Both the position numbers and the translations under genes were made by a program. DNA of 5,121 bases from JANLSO01 sp031362405 (GTDB lineage Bacteria > Actinomycetota > Thermoleophilia > Miltoncostaeales > Miltoncostaeaceae). Each line of letters opens with the position of its first letter. Positions within the stretch are counted from its first letter, which is position 1. Below are positions 1 to 5,121 of this stretch, piece after piece. The notes under the pieces are model-generated. The model saw nothing but the letters and a program-made list of their open reading frames with translations. It searched no databases and was not told where the DNA came from. The stretch is from the NCBI GenBank assembly GCA_031362405.1, contig JANLSO010000076.1, positions 1 to 5,121 of the forward strand. Reading direction: 5' to 3'.

Positions 1-369
<369 letters not shown>

Positions 370-372
370 GTT

Positions 373-840
373 CTATGCCCCCTGCTTTACAGCGGCTTCG
401 TGATCGGCGGCCCAGCGCACCGCGCTGACGATGTTCTGATACCCCGTGCAGCGGCAGATGGCGCCCGAGATCGCGGTGCGGATCTCCAGGTCGGTGGGAT
501 CGGGGTTCTCGTCGAGCAGGGCGCGTGTGGTCATCAGCATTCCCGGCGTGCAGAACCCGCACTGCAGTGCGTGCCGTTCGTGGAAGCCCTGCTGGATCGG
601 GTCGAGCTGGCCGTCGACCTCGAGCGATTCGACCGTGCGGATCTCATGGCCGTCGCACATCGCCGCGAGCGTCGTGCACGACTTGACCGGCTCACCGTCG
701 ATCAACACGACACATGCCCCGCAGTTGGAGGTGTCGCATCCCCAGTGGGTGCCCGTCAGGTCGAGCTTTTCGCGGATGTAGTGCACGAGCAAGAGACGTG
801 GCTCGATCTCGTGGGAGACCTGCTCACCGTTGACCGTCAT
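373..840 (-). CDS. coxS: CO dehydrogenase-type small subunit, 2Fe-2S protein
   Basis: This is the iron-sulfur subunit (155 residues from the ATG) that passes electrons from the Mo site to FAD. All eight cluster ligands are present. The plant-type ferredoxin cluster uses C35, C40, C43 and C55 (THWGCDTSNCGAC...KSC). The second, all-helical cluster domain uses C94, C97, C129 and C131 (LQCGFCTPGM and ICRCTGYQN). The gene sits between coxM and coxL. The start is uncertain. The ATG at 840-838 is 19 nt from the strong AGGAGG at 865-860, too far for normal use. In-frame codons upstream read L-I-I-N-V-S, which would complete the first beta strand as in homologues (...INVSMTVNG). A CTG at 858-856 overlaps the coxM stop as CTGA and would give 161 residues. 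I keep the ATG as the conventional start. Function is secure; the N-terminus is not. Confidence 0.95.
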   Translation of the reverse strand: MTVNGEQVSHEIEPRLLLVHYIREKLDLTGTHWGCDTSNCGACVVLIDGEPVKSCTTLAAMCDGHEIRTVESLEVDGQLDPIQQGFHERHALQCGFCTPGMLMTTRALLDENPDPTDLEIRTAISGAICRCTGYQNIVSAVRWAADHEAAVKQGA

Positions 841-854
841 CGAGACGTTGATGA

Positions 855-1730
855 TCAGACCTCCTGTCGTAGGGCGCGCGCGGTGGCCCGGCGCAACGCA
901 CGTTGGGTGAGCACACCGGCCAGATGGCGTTTGTAGTCGACCGGCCCGCGGCCGTCGGCCCGCGGAGTGCAGTCTTCCGAGGCGATCTTCGCGGCCTCGG
1001 TGAACAGATCGTCGCTGGGGGCCTTGCCCTGCAGCAGTTCTTCCGCCCGGCCGAGATGGACGGTGGTCAGCCCCACCGCGCTGAGCGCGATACCGACGTC
1101 GGTGATCGCCCCATCGTCGATCCACACTGCCGCCGAGGCGGCCGCGATGGCCCAGTCGCCGGCGCGGCGCTCGCACTTTTCGTGGGCGCTACCCGCGCCG
1201 GGGCGAATCGCGAGGCGCACCTCGGTGAGGATCTCGGCCGCGCCGACCGCGGTCGTATAGGGGCCGATGTGAAAGTTGTCGAGAGAGACGACCCGCTCAC
1301 CATCGACGCCGCGAATGACGACGCTCGCCTTGGCCGCCGCGCAGGCGGCCGACAGATCCTCGGCAGCATCGGCCTGGCAGAGCGACCCGCCGATCGTGCC
1401 GCGGTTGCGCACCGCTGGGTCGGCGATGACGTTCTCGGCGTCGCGGAAAACGGGGAAGTGCTCGGCGAGCAGATCCGACTTCAGCAGGTCGACGTGGCGG
1501 GTCATCGCGCCGATCCGGATCTCGGTGCCTTCTTGGCGGATGTAGCGCAGATCGGTGAGGCCGTTGATATCGATGAGGTGCTCAGGGTTGGCCAGCCGCA
1601 GCTTCATCATCGGCAGCAGGCTATGGCCGCCGGCGATGATGCGTGCCTCGGAGCCGAGCCGTTGGAGCGCCTCGATCACGCCTTCCACGCTCGTTGCCCG
1701 TTCGTACTCGAATGCCGCCGGTGTCTGCAA
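855..1730 (-). CDS. coxM: CO dehydrogenase-type medium subunit, FAD-binding
   Basis: This is the flavoprotein subunit (291 residues; Oligotropha CoxM is of similar size), which takes electrons from the 2Fe-2S subunit and passes them on, in CO dehydrogenase towards the quinone pool. The FAD-binding signatures of the family are visible: IAGGHSLLPMMKLRLANPEH (residues 32-51) and ADPAVRNRGTIGGSLCQAD (103-121). The C-terminal CO dehydrogenase flavoprotein domain includes ERRAGDWAIAAA and the late ADGRGPVDYKRHLAG. The start is TTG at 1730-1728, supported by an AGGAG SD at 1741-1737 with 6-nt spacing and by the expected N-terminus MQTPAAFEYERATS. The upstream membrane-protein gene ends only 9 nt away, and its TAG stop runs into the SD (TAGGAG). 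The stop TGA at 857-855 lies 14 nt from the coxS ATG. The gene order M-S-L is that of form I cox operons. Confidence 0.95.
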   Translation of the reverse strand: MQTPAAFEYERATSVEGVIEALQRLGSEARIIAGGHSLLPMMKLRLANPEHLIDINGLTDLRYIRQEGTEIRIGAMTRHVDLLKSDLLAEHFPVFRDAENVIADPAVRNRGTIGGSLCQADAAEDLSAACAAAKASVVIRGVDGERVVSLDNFHIGPYTTAVGAAEILTEVRLAIRPGAGSAHEKCERRAGDWAIAAASAAVWIDDGAITDVGIALSAVGLTTVHLGRAEELLQGKAPSDDLFTEAAKIASEDCTPRADGRGPVDYKRHLAGVLTQRALRRATARALRQEV

Positions 1731-1739
1731 CGCGCGCTC

Positions 1740-2351
1740 CTATCGGGTCGAAGATGACGGGAGCCGCTTGCGAGGCGCCCCGACGTCCTCGCGCTGCTCG
1801 TACTGGACGGGTGCGTCGGTGCCGATGATCGGCGACCTCGGTAGGTGCTCTTTGGCGGTGTGACGGACGTCGGGGTAGAGCTCGCGCGCTGCCAGGCTGC
1901 CGCCCTCGACGTTGCGAAGAATCGACCCGGCCGGATTGGCCATCGCGATCGGTGCCTCCCGGCCGAGCCGGGCGAGGGTGAGCGTGCCCTGGGTGTAGAC
2001 CTCGGCGATGCGTGGGGGCGTGATCGTCGCGCTCTCCGGGAAGTTCCTTAGACCTGCGGCGGCGGCCCCGGGGTAGAGGCCATCCACGAGCCCCATGGCA
2101 TCAGTGACGCCGGCCTTTTTCACGAGCAGCCCCTCGAGGGCGTCGACGCCCGCGTCGAGGTTCGCGTTGATGTTCGCGACGACATCGTTGACCGGCGCCG
2201 TTTTGGCGAGGATCTCGCCGACGCTGCCGATCACGGCATCGAGCCCTGCGGTGATCTTGCGTAGCTCGAGGATCGTTCCCACGAGGTAGACCACCAGGGC
2301 CACGACGATCAGCGCAACGGCGATGATCATGACCACTCCCGCTGCGGACAT
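1740..2351 (-). CDS. Single-pass membrane protein with helical tail and C-terminal extension, fifth gene of the anchor cassette
   Basis: I do not recognise a named family. The protein has 203 residues, with a hydrophobic helix at about 5-28 followed by ELRK. Next comes a predicted amphipathic helical region (about 32-80) with regular hydrophobic spacing (ITAGLDAVIGSVGEIL, VVANINANLDAGVDALEGLL), reminiscent of DUF948-type anchored coiled-coil proteins. From about 85 on it has an extra segment missing from its four smaller neighbours. This segment contains LYPG, TITPPRIAEVYTQG, RLGREAPIAMANPAGS and a polar, proline-rich basic tail ending APRKRLPSSSTR. The basic ELRK after the helix suggests a cytoplasmic C-terminus. 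The ATG has an excellent AGGAGG (2362-2357) at 5-nt spacing, overlapping the TAG stop of the preceding gene (9-nt gap). It lies directly before coxM, so a role with the CO dehydrogenase is inferred only from position. Confidence 0.85.
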   Translation of the reverse strand: MSAAGVVMIIAVALIVVALVVYLVGTILELRKITAGLDAVIGSVGEILAKTAPVNDVVANINANLDAGVDALEGLLVKKAGVTDAMGLVDGLYPGAAAAGLRNFPESATITPPRIAEVYTQGTLTLARLGREAPIAMANPAGSILRNVEGGSLAARELYPDVRHTAKEHLPRSPIIGTDAPVQYEQREDVGAPRKRLPSSSTR

Positions 2352-2360
2352 CGTCGCCTC

Positions 2361-2621
2361 CTACTGGGCGTCGTCGAGGATGACATCGAGCGAGCCACCG
2401 TATTCGGCGACTCCGGCGATCGTCTTGGCGACCTGGTCCTGCGTGGTCAAAAGAAGGGCCGTCGCGTCGAGGTCCTTCGATGCGGCTGCGGCCACGCCCG
2501 CCATCGCCGTGACGCTGGGCACGATGCTCTTCGCCGCGCCGAGCACCCCGTGCAGCAGGTACACCACGATCGGGAGCACCACGAGCAGAAGGACGGCGTT
2601 GCCGATCCAGAAAAGCGTCAT
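2361..2621 (-). CDS. Small single-pass membrane protein, fourth gene of the anchor cassette
   Basis: The family is unknown to me. The protein has 86 residues, with one strongly hydrophobic helix at about 3-27 (FWIGNAVLLLVVLPIVVYLL) followed by LHGVLGAAKS. The tail is alanine-rich and probably helical (VTAMAGVAAAASKDLDATALLLTTQDQVAKTIAG) and ends in an acidic ILDDAQ. A lysine directly after the helix and few charges before it suggest an outside N-terminus and cytoplasmic tail. The start ATG overlaps the preceding stop as ATGA (2621-2618), with GAGAGG at 2634-2629 and 7-nt spacing, so translation is probably coupled. A longer reading frame in this phase begins upstream at 2912, but that part only shadows the neighbouring gene and lacks a hydrophobic start. 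Confidence 0.82.
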   Translation of the reverse strand: MTLFWIGNAVLLLVVLPIVVYLLHGVLGAAKSIVPSVTAMAGVAAAASKDLDATALLLTTQDQVAKTIAGVAEYGGSLDVILDDAQ

Positions 2622-2896
2622 CGGGGCCGCCTCTCGGCGACGACCGCGGCCTTGCGCGCGATGCCCGGCAGGGCCCCGAGGATCGTGTCGAACTGGGCGT
2701 TGATGTCTTTGACCGCGCCCTCCAGGGGCCGCAGGTGCTCGGCCTCGACGCCCGCAAGTGCCGAACCCAGCGTTGCGAGGCCGGCGGAGATTCGCATCAG
2801 CCCCTTGCGGACCTCGATCAGGGCGTATGCGAGCACCGCGACGACGACCGCTGCCAGAAGGACGGCCAGGAGGATGTGTACCTGGGTGTTCGTCAT
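2618..2896 (-). CDS. Small single-pass membrane protein, third gene of the anchor cassette
   Basis: The family is unknown to me. The protein has 92 residues, with an N-terminal helix at about 7-28 (VHILLAVLLAAVVVAVLAYA) followed by LIEVRKG and a probable amphipathic helix (LMRISAGLATLGSALAGVEA). The rest, with LEGAVKDINAQFDTILGALPG, ends in a basic RKAAVVAERRPR. The post-helix stretch (IEVRKGLMRISAGL) resembles that of the fifth gene (LELRKITAGLDAVI), which suggests shared ancestry within the cassette. The ATG overlaps the stop of the previous gene as ATGA (2896-2893). The only SD-like stretch, GAAGG, abuts the ATG, so the start probably depends on translational coupling. The frame is open much further upstream, but that extension is a basic, arginine-rich shadow and is not credible protein. 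Confidence 0.82.
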   Translation of the reverse strand: MTNTQVHILLAVLLAAVVVAVLAYALIEVRKGLMRISAGLATLGSALAGVEAEHLRPLEGAVKDINAQFDTILGALPGIARKAAVVAERRPR

Positions 2897-3159
2897 CCTT
2901 CGCCAAACCCATCGGTGAGGGCGTTCATGTAGCCGTCTTGCACCACGGCCTCCTGGACGATCAGCCCGAGCACCGGTGCCGTTGCCGTCAGCTGCGGGAT
3001 GTGGGCGGTGTTGTCGGCGACCGCGGTCGCGGCCCCGAGCAGCCCGTCGACCGATCGCTCGATGCTGGCGACGCTCTTCAGCAGCACGGCGAGAAGGAAG
3101 GTCACGAGCAGCGCCGCGACGAGCCCGCCGACCAACGCGGTGACCCAGTATCCGGTCAC
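2893..3159 (-). CDS. Small single-pass membrane protein, second gene of the anchor cassette
   Basis: The family is unknown to me. The protein has 88 residues, with a hydrophobic helix at about 5-27 (WVTALVGGLVAALLVTFLLA) followed by VLLKSVASIERSVDGLLGA. The tail has hydrophobic spacing typical of a helix and includes NTAHIPQLTATAPVLGLI, then VQDGYMNALTDGFGEG. The start is GTG at 3159-3157, overlapping the preceding stop as GTGA (3159-3156). No strong SD is visible (GGAAA directly before), so it is probably coupled to the first gene. The first basic residue follows the helix, again suggesting a cytoplasmic tail. Any link to electron transfer or CO dehydrogenase assembly is inferred from operon position. 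Confidence 0.82.
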   Translation of the reverse strand: MTGYWVTALVGGLVAALLVTFLLAVLLKSVASIERSVDGLLGAATAVADNTAHIPQLTATAPVLGLIVQEAVVQDGYMNALTDGFGEG

Positions 3160-3443
3160 TTTCCGACCGCCACTTTGCGAAGGGCTCGTGCGGCGTGAAG
3201 GATCCGAACGCCAGAGTCGTTGATGCGGCCGATGTCACCGAGCCCGGTCGTCTGCTGGCGCAGCACCTCGACCGCCTGCTCAGCCGTCGCGGCCTGGGTG
3301 GCGATCTTCCTCGCCAAAAGCACGATCGCAATCACGATGGCCGCGGCGGCGAGCACCACCACCACGCCGAGCCCGATGCCGACCTGCCACTGCGCACCGG
3401 TGGCCGCGGTCAGCGTGAGCACGGAGCACCGGACCGGAGCCAC
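3156..3443 (-). CDS. Small single-pass membrane protein, first gene of the anchor cassette
   Basis: The family is unknown to me. From the GTG at 3443-3441 it has 95 residues: a short N-terminus, a hydrophobic helix at about 21-44 (VGIGLGVVVVLAAAAIVIAI), then ARKIATQAATAEQAVEVLRQ and a tail with INDSGVRILHAARALRKVAVGK. Basic ARK just after the helix suggests a cytoplasmic tail. An in-frame TGA at 3455-3453 rules out a start further upstream. The alternative is GTG at 3422-3420 (88 residues), which would give an N-terminus closer in length to the neighbouring genes. Neither start has a convincing SD. This is the promoter-proximal gene of the leftward train and lies opposite the rightward exported-protein gene. 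Confidence 0.75.
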   Translation of the reverse strand: MAPVRCSVLTLTAATGAQWQVGIGLGVVVVLAAAAIVIAIVLLARKIATQAATAEQAVEVLRQQTTGLGDIGRINDSGVRILHAARALRKVAVGK

Positions 3444-3466
3444 GCCAATTCGTCACCCACCCGCAT
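3410..3466 (-). other. Possible leader peptide frame with a canonical SD
   Basis: An 18-codon frame (MRVGDELAWLRSGAPCSR) starts at ATG 3466-3464, 6 nt after AAGGAG (3478-3473), the best SD in the region. Longer starts in the same frame exist at 3472 and 3487. It ends with TGA at 3412-3410, inside the first cassette gene and in a different frame. It could be a translated leader coupling ribosomes onto that gene, or a chance frame. No homology is known to me. Confidence 0.25.
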
Positions 3467-3490
3467 GCGCATCTCCTTGGGTCCCATCGC

Positions 3491-3520
3491 GTAAAACGAG
3501 AAGTACGTGCCACTTGTCAC
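3491..3520 (-). promoter_or_regulatory. Candidate weak promoter for the leftward operon
   Basis: On the minus strand GTGACA (3520-3515) resembles a -35 box and TTTTAC (3496-3491) a poor -10 box, 18 nt apart. Transcription would then begin near the ATG at 3487, just ahead of the AAGGAG at 3478-3473. The -10 match is weak. The main support is location in the only non-coding gap ahead of the eight-gene train. Confidence 0.22.
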
Positions 3521-3533
3521 GAATACTTACGAG

Positions 3534-3562
3534 CCGGTACGGGAAAGTCCAGACCGTGCCGG
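3534..3562. repeat. Inverted repeat, 9-bp stem and 11-nt loop
   Basis: CCGGTACGG at 3534-3542 pairs with CCGTGCCGG at 3554-3562, with one G-T wobble when read as rightward RNA. There is no U-run after it, so it is not a classical terminator. It could be an operator for the divergent promoters or a 5'-leader structure of the rightward gene. Confidence 0.5.
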
Positions 3563-3586
3563 AGCCCTTGTCCCGCAGCGCGGCGG

Positions 3587-3603
3587 GCCGGCCCCATGCC
3601 GGC
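3587..3603. repeat. Inverted repeat, 6-bp GCCGGC stem
   Basis: GCCGGC at 3587-3592 and 3598-3603 flank a 5-nt spacer. Each arm is itself palindromic, so the pair is both a direct and an inverted repeat. In GC-rich DNA this may be chance, but it is the middle of three hairpins in about 105 bases. Confidence 0.35.
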
Positions 3604-3619
3604 GACCAGTTGACGCGAA

Positions 3620-3637
3620 CGTCCGTGTCGACGGACG
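3620..3637. repeat. Inverted repeat, 7-bp stem and tetraloop
   Basis: CGTCCGT (3620-3626) and ACGGACG (3631-3637) form a perfect 7-bp stem closed by GTCG; the centre also contains the palindrome GTCGAC. It lies 26 nt before the SD of the rightward gene, so it could affect its leader RNA or bind a regulator. Confidence 0.4.
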
Positions 3638-3676
3638 ATCGGCGCCTTCGGACCGACGCGGTGAAAGGGGCGACTC

Positions 3677-5121
3677 ATGGGTAGGTACGTTCGGGCTCTG
3701 GCACTTGGGGCCGTCGGGGGCTGCGTGCTCGGCGGTGCCTCCGCTCACGCCGCGTTGACCAACGGAAACATCGCTCTTCCCGAGTTCACCAAGGCGACGC
3801 CTAACGGCGGTGGGGCCGAAGCGACCTTTCGCTGGGTGCCGCCTTCGTTTCTGCCTCCCACGCTCAACGACCGGCAAGAACTCTGGTACCAAGAACTGCC
3901 CGGTGGGAGCGCCACGCGGACTGCACTCGGTTCGACGGTGGCTTCTCAACCGCTGACGCTCATCAACGGTCGTCGCTACCTCCTGACCGTTCGGGGCTGT
4001 CAAATCGCGGCCCAGTTCTGCTCTTCGACCCCGTTCAACAACCTCGACGCAAGCGATGAGACGCGGATCGACGCGACCGCCCCCTCTGGCACCCTGCAGA
4101 TCAACGGGGGCGCGGCCTTCACGAACAATCCCGCCGCCACCCTGACGCTCGCCGCGACCGATCCGCCGATCGGGGGCGGTGGGGCAGAAACGGCAAGTGG
4201 TATGTCTGAGTACGCCGTCGATGTCGATGGCGACGGGACCTATCCGTGCCCGCCGATTTTCGTCGCTGGAGACGACAGTGGCTGCGCGAGAACCTTCGCA
4301 CCCACCGGCCCGGTCGCGCTGACCGCCGGGGACGGCGTGAAAACCGTCGGGGTGACGTTCGGCGATGCGGCGCGAGATGTCACTGCTCCCTGCACCACCA
4401 TCTTCTGCGCCATCTTCCTCACCCGCACCATGCTCGGAAACGTCTCATCGCCGGTCACTGACACGATCAGCGTCGACACGGTGAAGCCGGTCGCCGTTGT
4501 CACCCAGGACCGCACCACCGTCGAGCGGACCGGCACCGTGAGCGTCAACGCGACGACATCAACGGACGAGGGCATCATCACCTCAGGGGTCGACCCGGCC
4601 CTCACCAAGTGGGACTTCAAGGACGGCACCCCCGTCGTCACCGGAGCGACCGCCACGCACACCTACGCACAGGCCGGCACCTTCATCGGCGAGGCGACGG
4701 TCACCGACCGGGCCGGGAACACGTCGGTCACCCGCCAGTTCGTCGTCACCGTCACACCCCGCCCTGATGACACGCCGTCCGGGTCGGGATCGGTGGTGGG
4801 GATCACCGGCACGGCCGGCTTCGCGCTCAGCCGGGTGCAGGTCACCGCCGCCTACAGGGCCAGTGTCCTCAAGGGGTCGCTGGCGCTGACCGGAGTCTCC
4901 ACTCAGGCCGGGCTCGTGCGGATAACGCTGGCTCCTGTGGCCCGCGGCACCGCGCGGGCGCTCTCGACGACCCTTCCCGCCGGCGCCTTCCAGAACACCG
5001 TGAAGCTGCCCGCGAACCTGCTTCCGGGTGCGTACAAGCTGACCCTCGTCGGCCCCGGCGGGACACTGACCTCGACTCTGACCATCACCGCTCCTCGGGA
5101 AGGCGTCGTGTCGGCCAAGAG
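3677..5121 (+). CDS. Exported multi-domain protein with Ig-like and PKD-like domains, 3' end outside window
   Basis: A continuous frame of 481 codons runs off the right edge. The ATG has an AAAGGGG SD (3664-3670) at 6-nt spacing. Residues 1-25 form a signal peptide: GRYVR, a hydrophobic core, and likely cleavage after SAHA. Residues about 26-130 look like a fibronectin/Ig-type beta domain. About 133-270 is a second Ig-like unit with INGGAAFTNN, a DVDGDG loop (182-187), GDGVKTV (218-224) and DTISVDTVKP. About 275-360 is PKD-like, with WDFKDG (312-317), HTYAQAGTF (328-336) and VTDRAGN (342-348). After a PRPDDTPSGSGS linker, a beta-rich domain (about 373-470) ends APREGVVS. Six mature cysteines fall in three close pairs (108/115, 191/203, 239/244), suggesting disulfides outside the cell. 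Such proteins usually act at the cell surface or in adhesion; no catalytic motif is visible. It is transcribed away from the cox train, so no functional link is implied. Confidence 0.88.
   Translation, partial: MGRYVRALALGAVGGCVLGGASAHAALTNGNIALPEFTKATPNGGGAEATFRWVPPSFLPPTLNDRQELWYQELPGGSATRTALGSTVASQPLTLINGRRYLLTVRGCQIAAQFCSSTPFNNLDASDETRIDATAPSGTLQINGGAAFTNNPAATLTLAATDPPIGGGGAETASGMSEYAVDVDGDGTYPCPPIFVAGDDSGCARTFAPTGPVALTAGDGVKTVGVTFGDAARDVTAPCTTIFCAIFLTRTMLGNVSSPVTDTISVDTVKPVAVVTQDRTTVERTGTVSVNATTSTDEGIITSGVDPALTKWDFKDGTPVVTGATATHTYAQAGTFIGEATVTDRAGNTSVTRQFVVTVTPRPDDTPSGSGSVVGITGTAGFALSRVQVTAAYRASVLKGSLALTGVSTQAGLVRITLAPVARGTARALSTTLPAGAFQNTVKLPANLLPGAYKLTLVGPGGTLTSTLTITAPREGVVSAK

Noticed and set aside
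841..1176. N-terminal extension of coxS reaching to 1176
   Set aside because: The extension lies within coxM in another frame and is arginine-rich. CoxS homology begins only a few codons before the ATG at 840.
903..1757. Long plus-strand open frame (284 codons) opposite coxM
   Set aside because: It is antisense to a clear coxM with intact FAD motifs. Its product is an arginine/aspartate-rich shadow typical of high-GC DNA.
2323..3223. Several plus-strand frames across the membrane-gene cassette
   Set aside because: They are antisense to five co-directional, overlapping genes with consistent membrane helices. They show no SD pattern or domain of their own.
2897..3331. Upstream extension of the third membrane gene to 3331
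   Set aside because: Its composition is basic and shadow-like, and it overlaps two neighbouring membrane genes. The ATG at 2896 with the ATGA overlap gives a clean N-terminal helix.
3541..3556. GGGAAAGTCCAGACC, reminiscent of the RNase P RNA core GGAAAGTCC
   Set aside because: None of the other conserved RNase P segments are present in the 233-bp gap, so this is a chance match.
3713..3727. Cysteine 16 in the signal peptide as a possible lipobox
   Set aside because: The residues before it (V-G-G-C) do not fit a lipobox well. A standard signal peptidase I site (SAHA) follows at residue 25.
3527..4003. Minus-strand frame of 158 codons across the start of the exported-protein gene
   Set aside because: The plus strand has an SD, a signal peptide and a continuous 481-codon frame here. 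The opposite product is an arginine-rich shadow.
3806..4192. Imperfect 18-nt repeat (GGCGGTGGGGC.GAA.CG) at 3806-3823 and 4175-4192
   Set aside because: Both copies lie in coding sequence and encode a GGGAE loop. With only two copies, this fits chance or domain-level similarity rather than a mobile or regulatory repeat.
4240..4662. Minus-strand valine/threonine-rich frame of 140 codons
   Set aside because: It is antisense to the PKD-like protein; its valine/threonine bias simply mirrors GAC/GTC/ACC codons on the plus strand.

Overview
This is a high-GC window with dense, mostly overlapping genes, GTG and TTG starts and clear Shine-Dalgarno (SD) sites, which points to an actinobacterium-like chromosome. 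The exported protein on the right ends in a domain (a KGSLALTG-type strand, LPAG, LLPGAYKL, then APREGVVS) that I associate with secreted proteins of Thermoleophilia/Solirubrobacterales. That lineage guess is recall plus inference, not proof.

Layout. Positions 1-3443 form one leftward (minus-strand) gene train read from right to left. It starts with five small genes, each encoding one N-terminal membrane helix followed by a short helical tail (3443-3156, 3159-2893, 2896-2618, 2621-2361, 2351-1740). It continues with the three subunits of a carbon-monoxide-dehydrogenase-type molybdenum hydroxylase in the order medium (FAD), small (2Fe-2S), large (Mo), that is coxM, coxS, coxL; coxL is cut by the left edge after 123 codons. 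Junctions are 4-nt overlaps or gaps of at most 14 nt, so the eight genes look like one transcript. The coxM-coxS-coxL order and the strong CoxL N-terminal resemblance to Oligotropha CoxL favour a form I (true CO-oxidising) enzyme. The diagnostic active-site loop lies outside the window.

Positions 3444-3676 are a 233-bp divergent intergenic region. It holds three short hairpins, a possible weak leftward promoter and a small SD-bearing leader reading frame. Positions 3677-5121 carry a rightward gene, open at the right edge, for an exported multi-domain protein: signal peptide, Ig-like segments with three close cysteine pairs, a PKD-like domain and a C-terminal beta domain.

How it may work together: CoxMSL would oxidise CO (or another small substrate) in the cytoplasm and pass electrons through the 2Fe-2S and FAD subunits to the respiratory chain at the membrane. 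The five anchored proteins have basic residues just after the helix, suggesting cytoplasmic tails. They could form a membrane platform or docking complex for the enzyme. This five-gene anchor cassette is the least familiar part of the window and the best candidate for an undescribed system; its function is not shown by the sequence.
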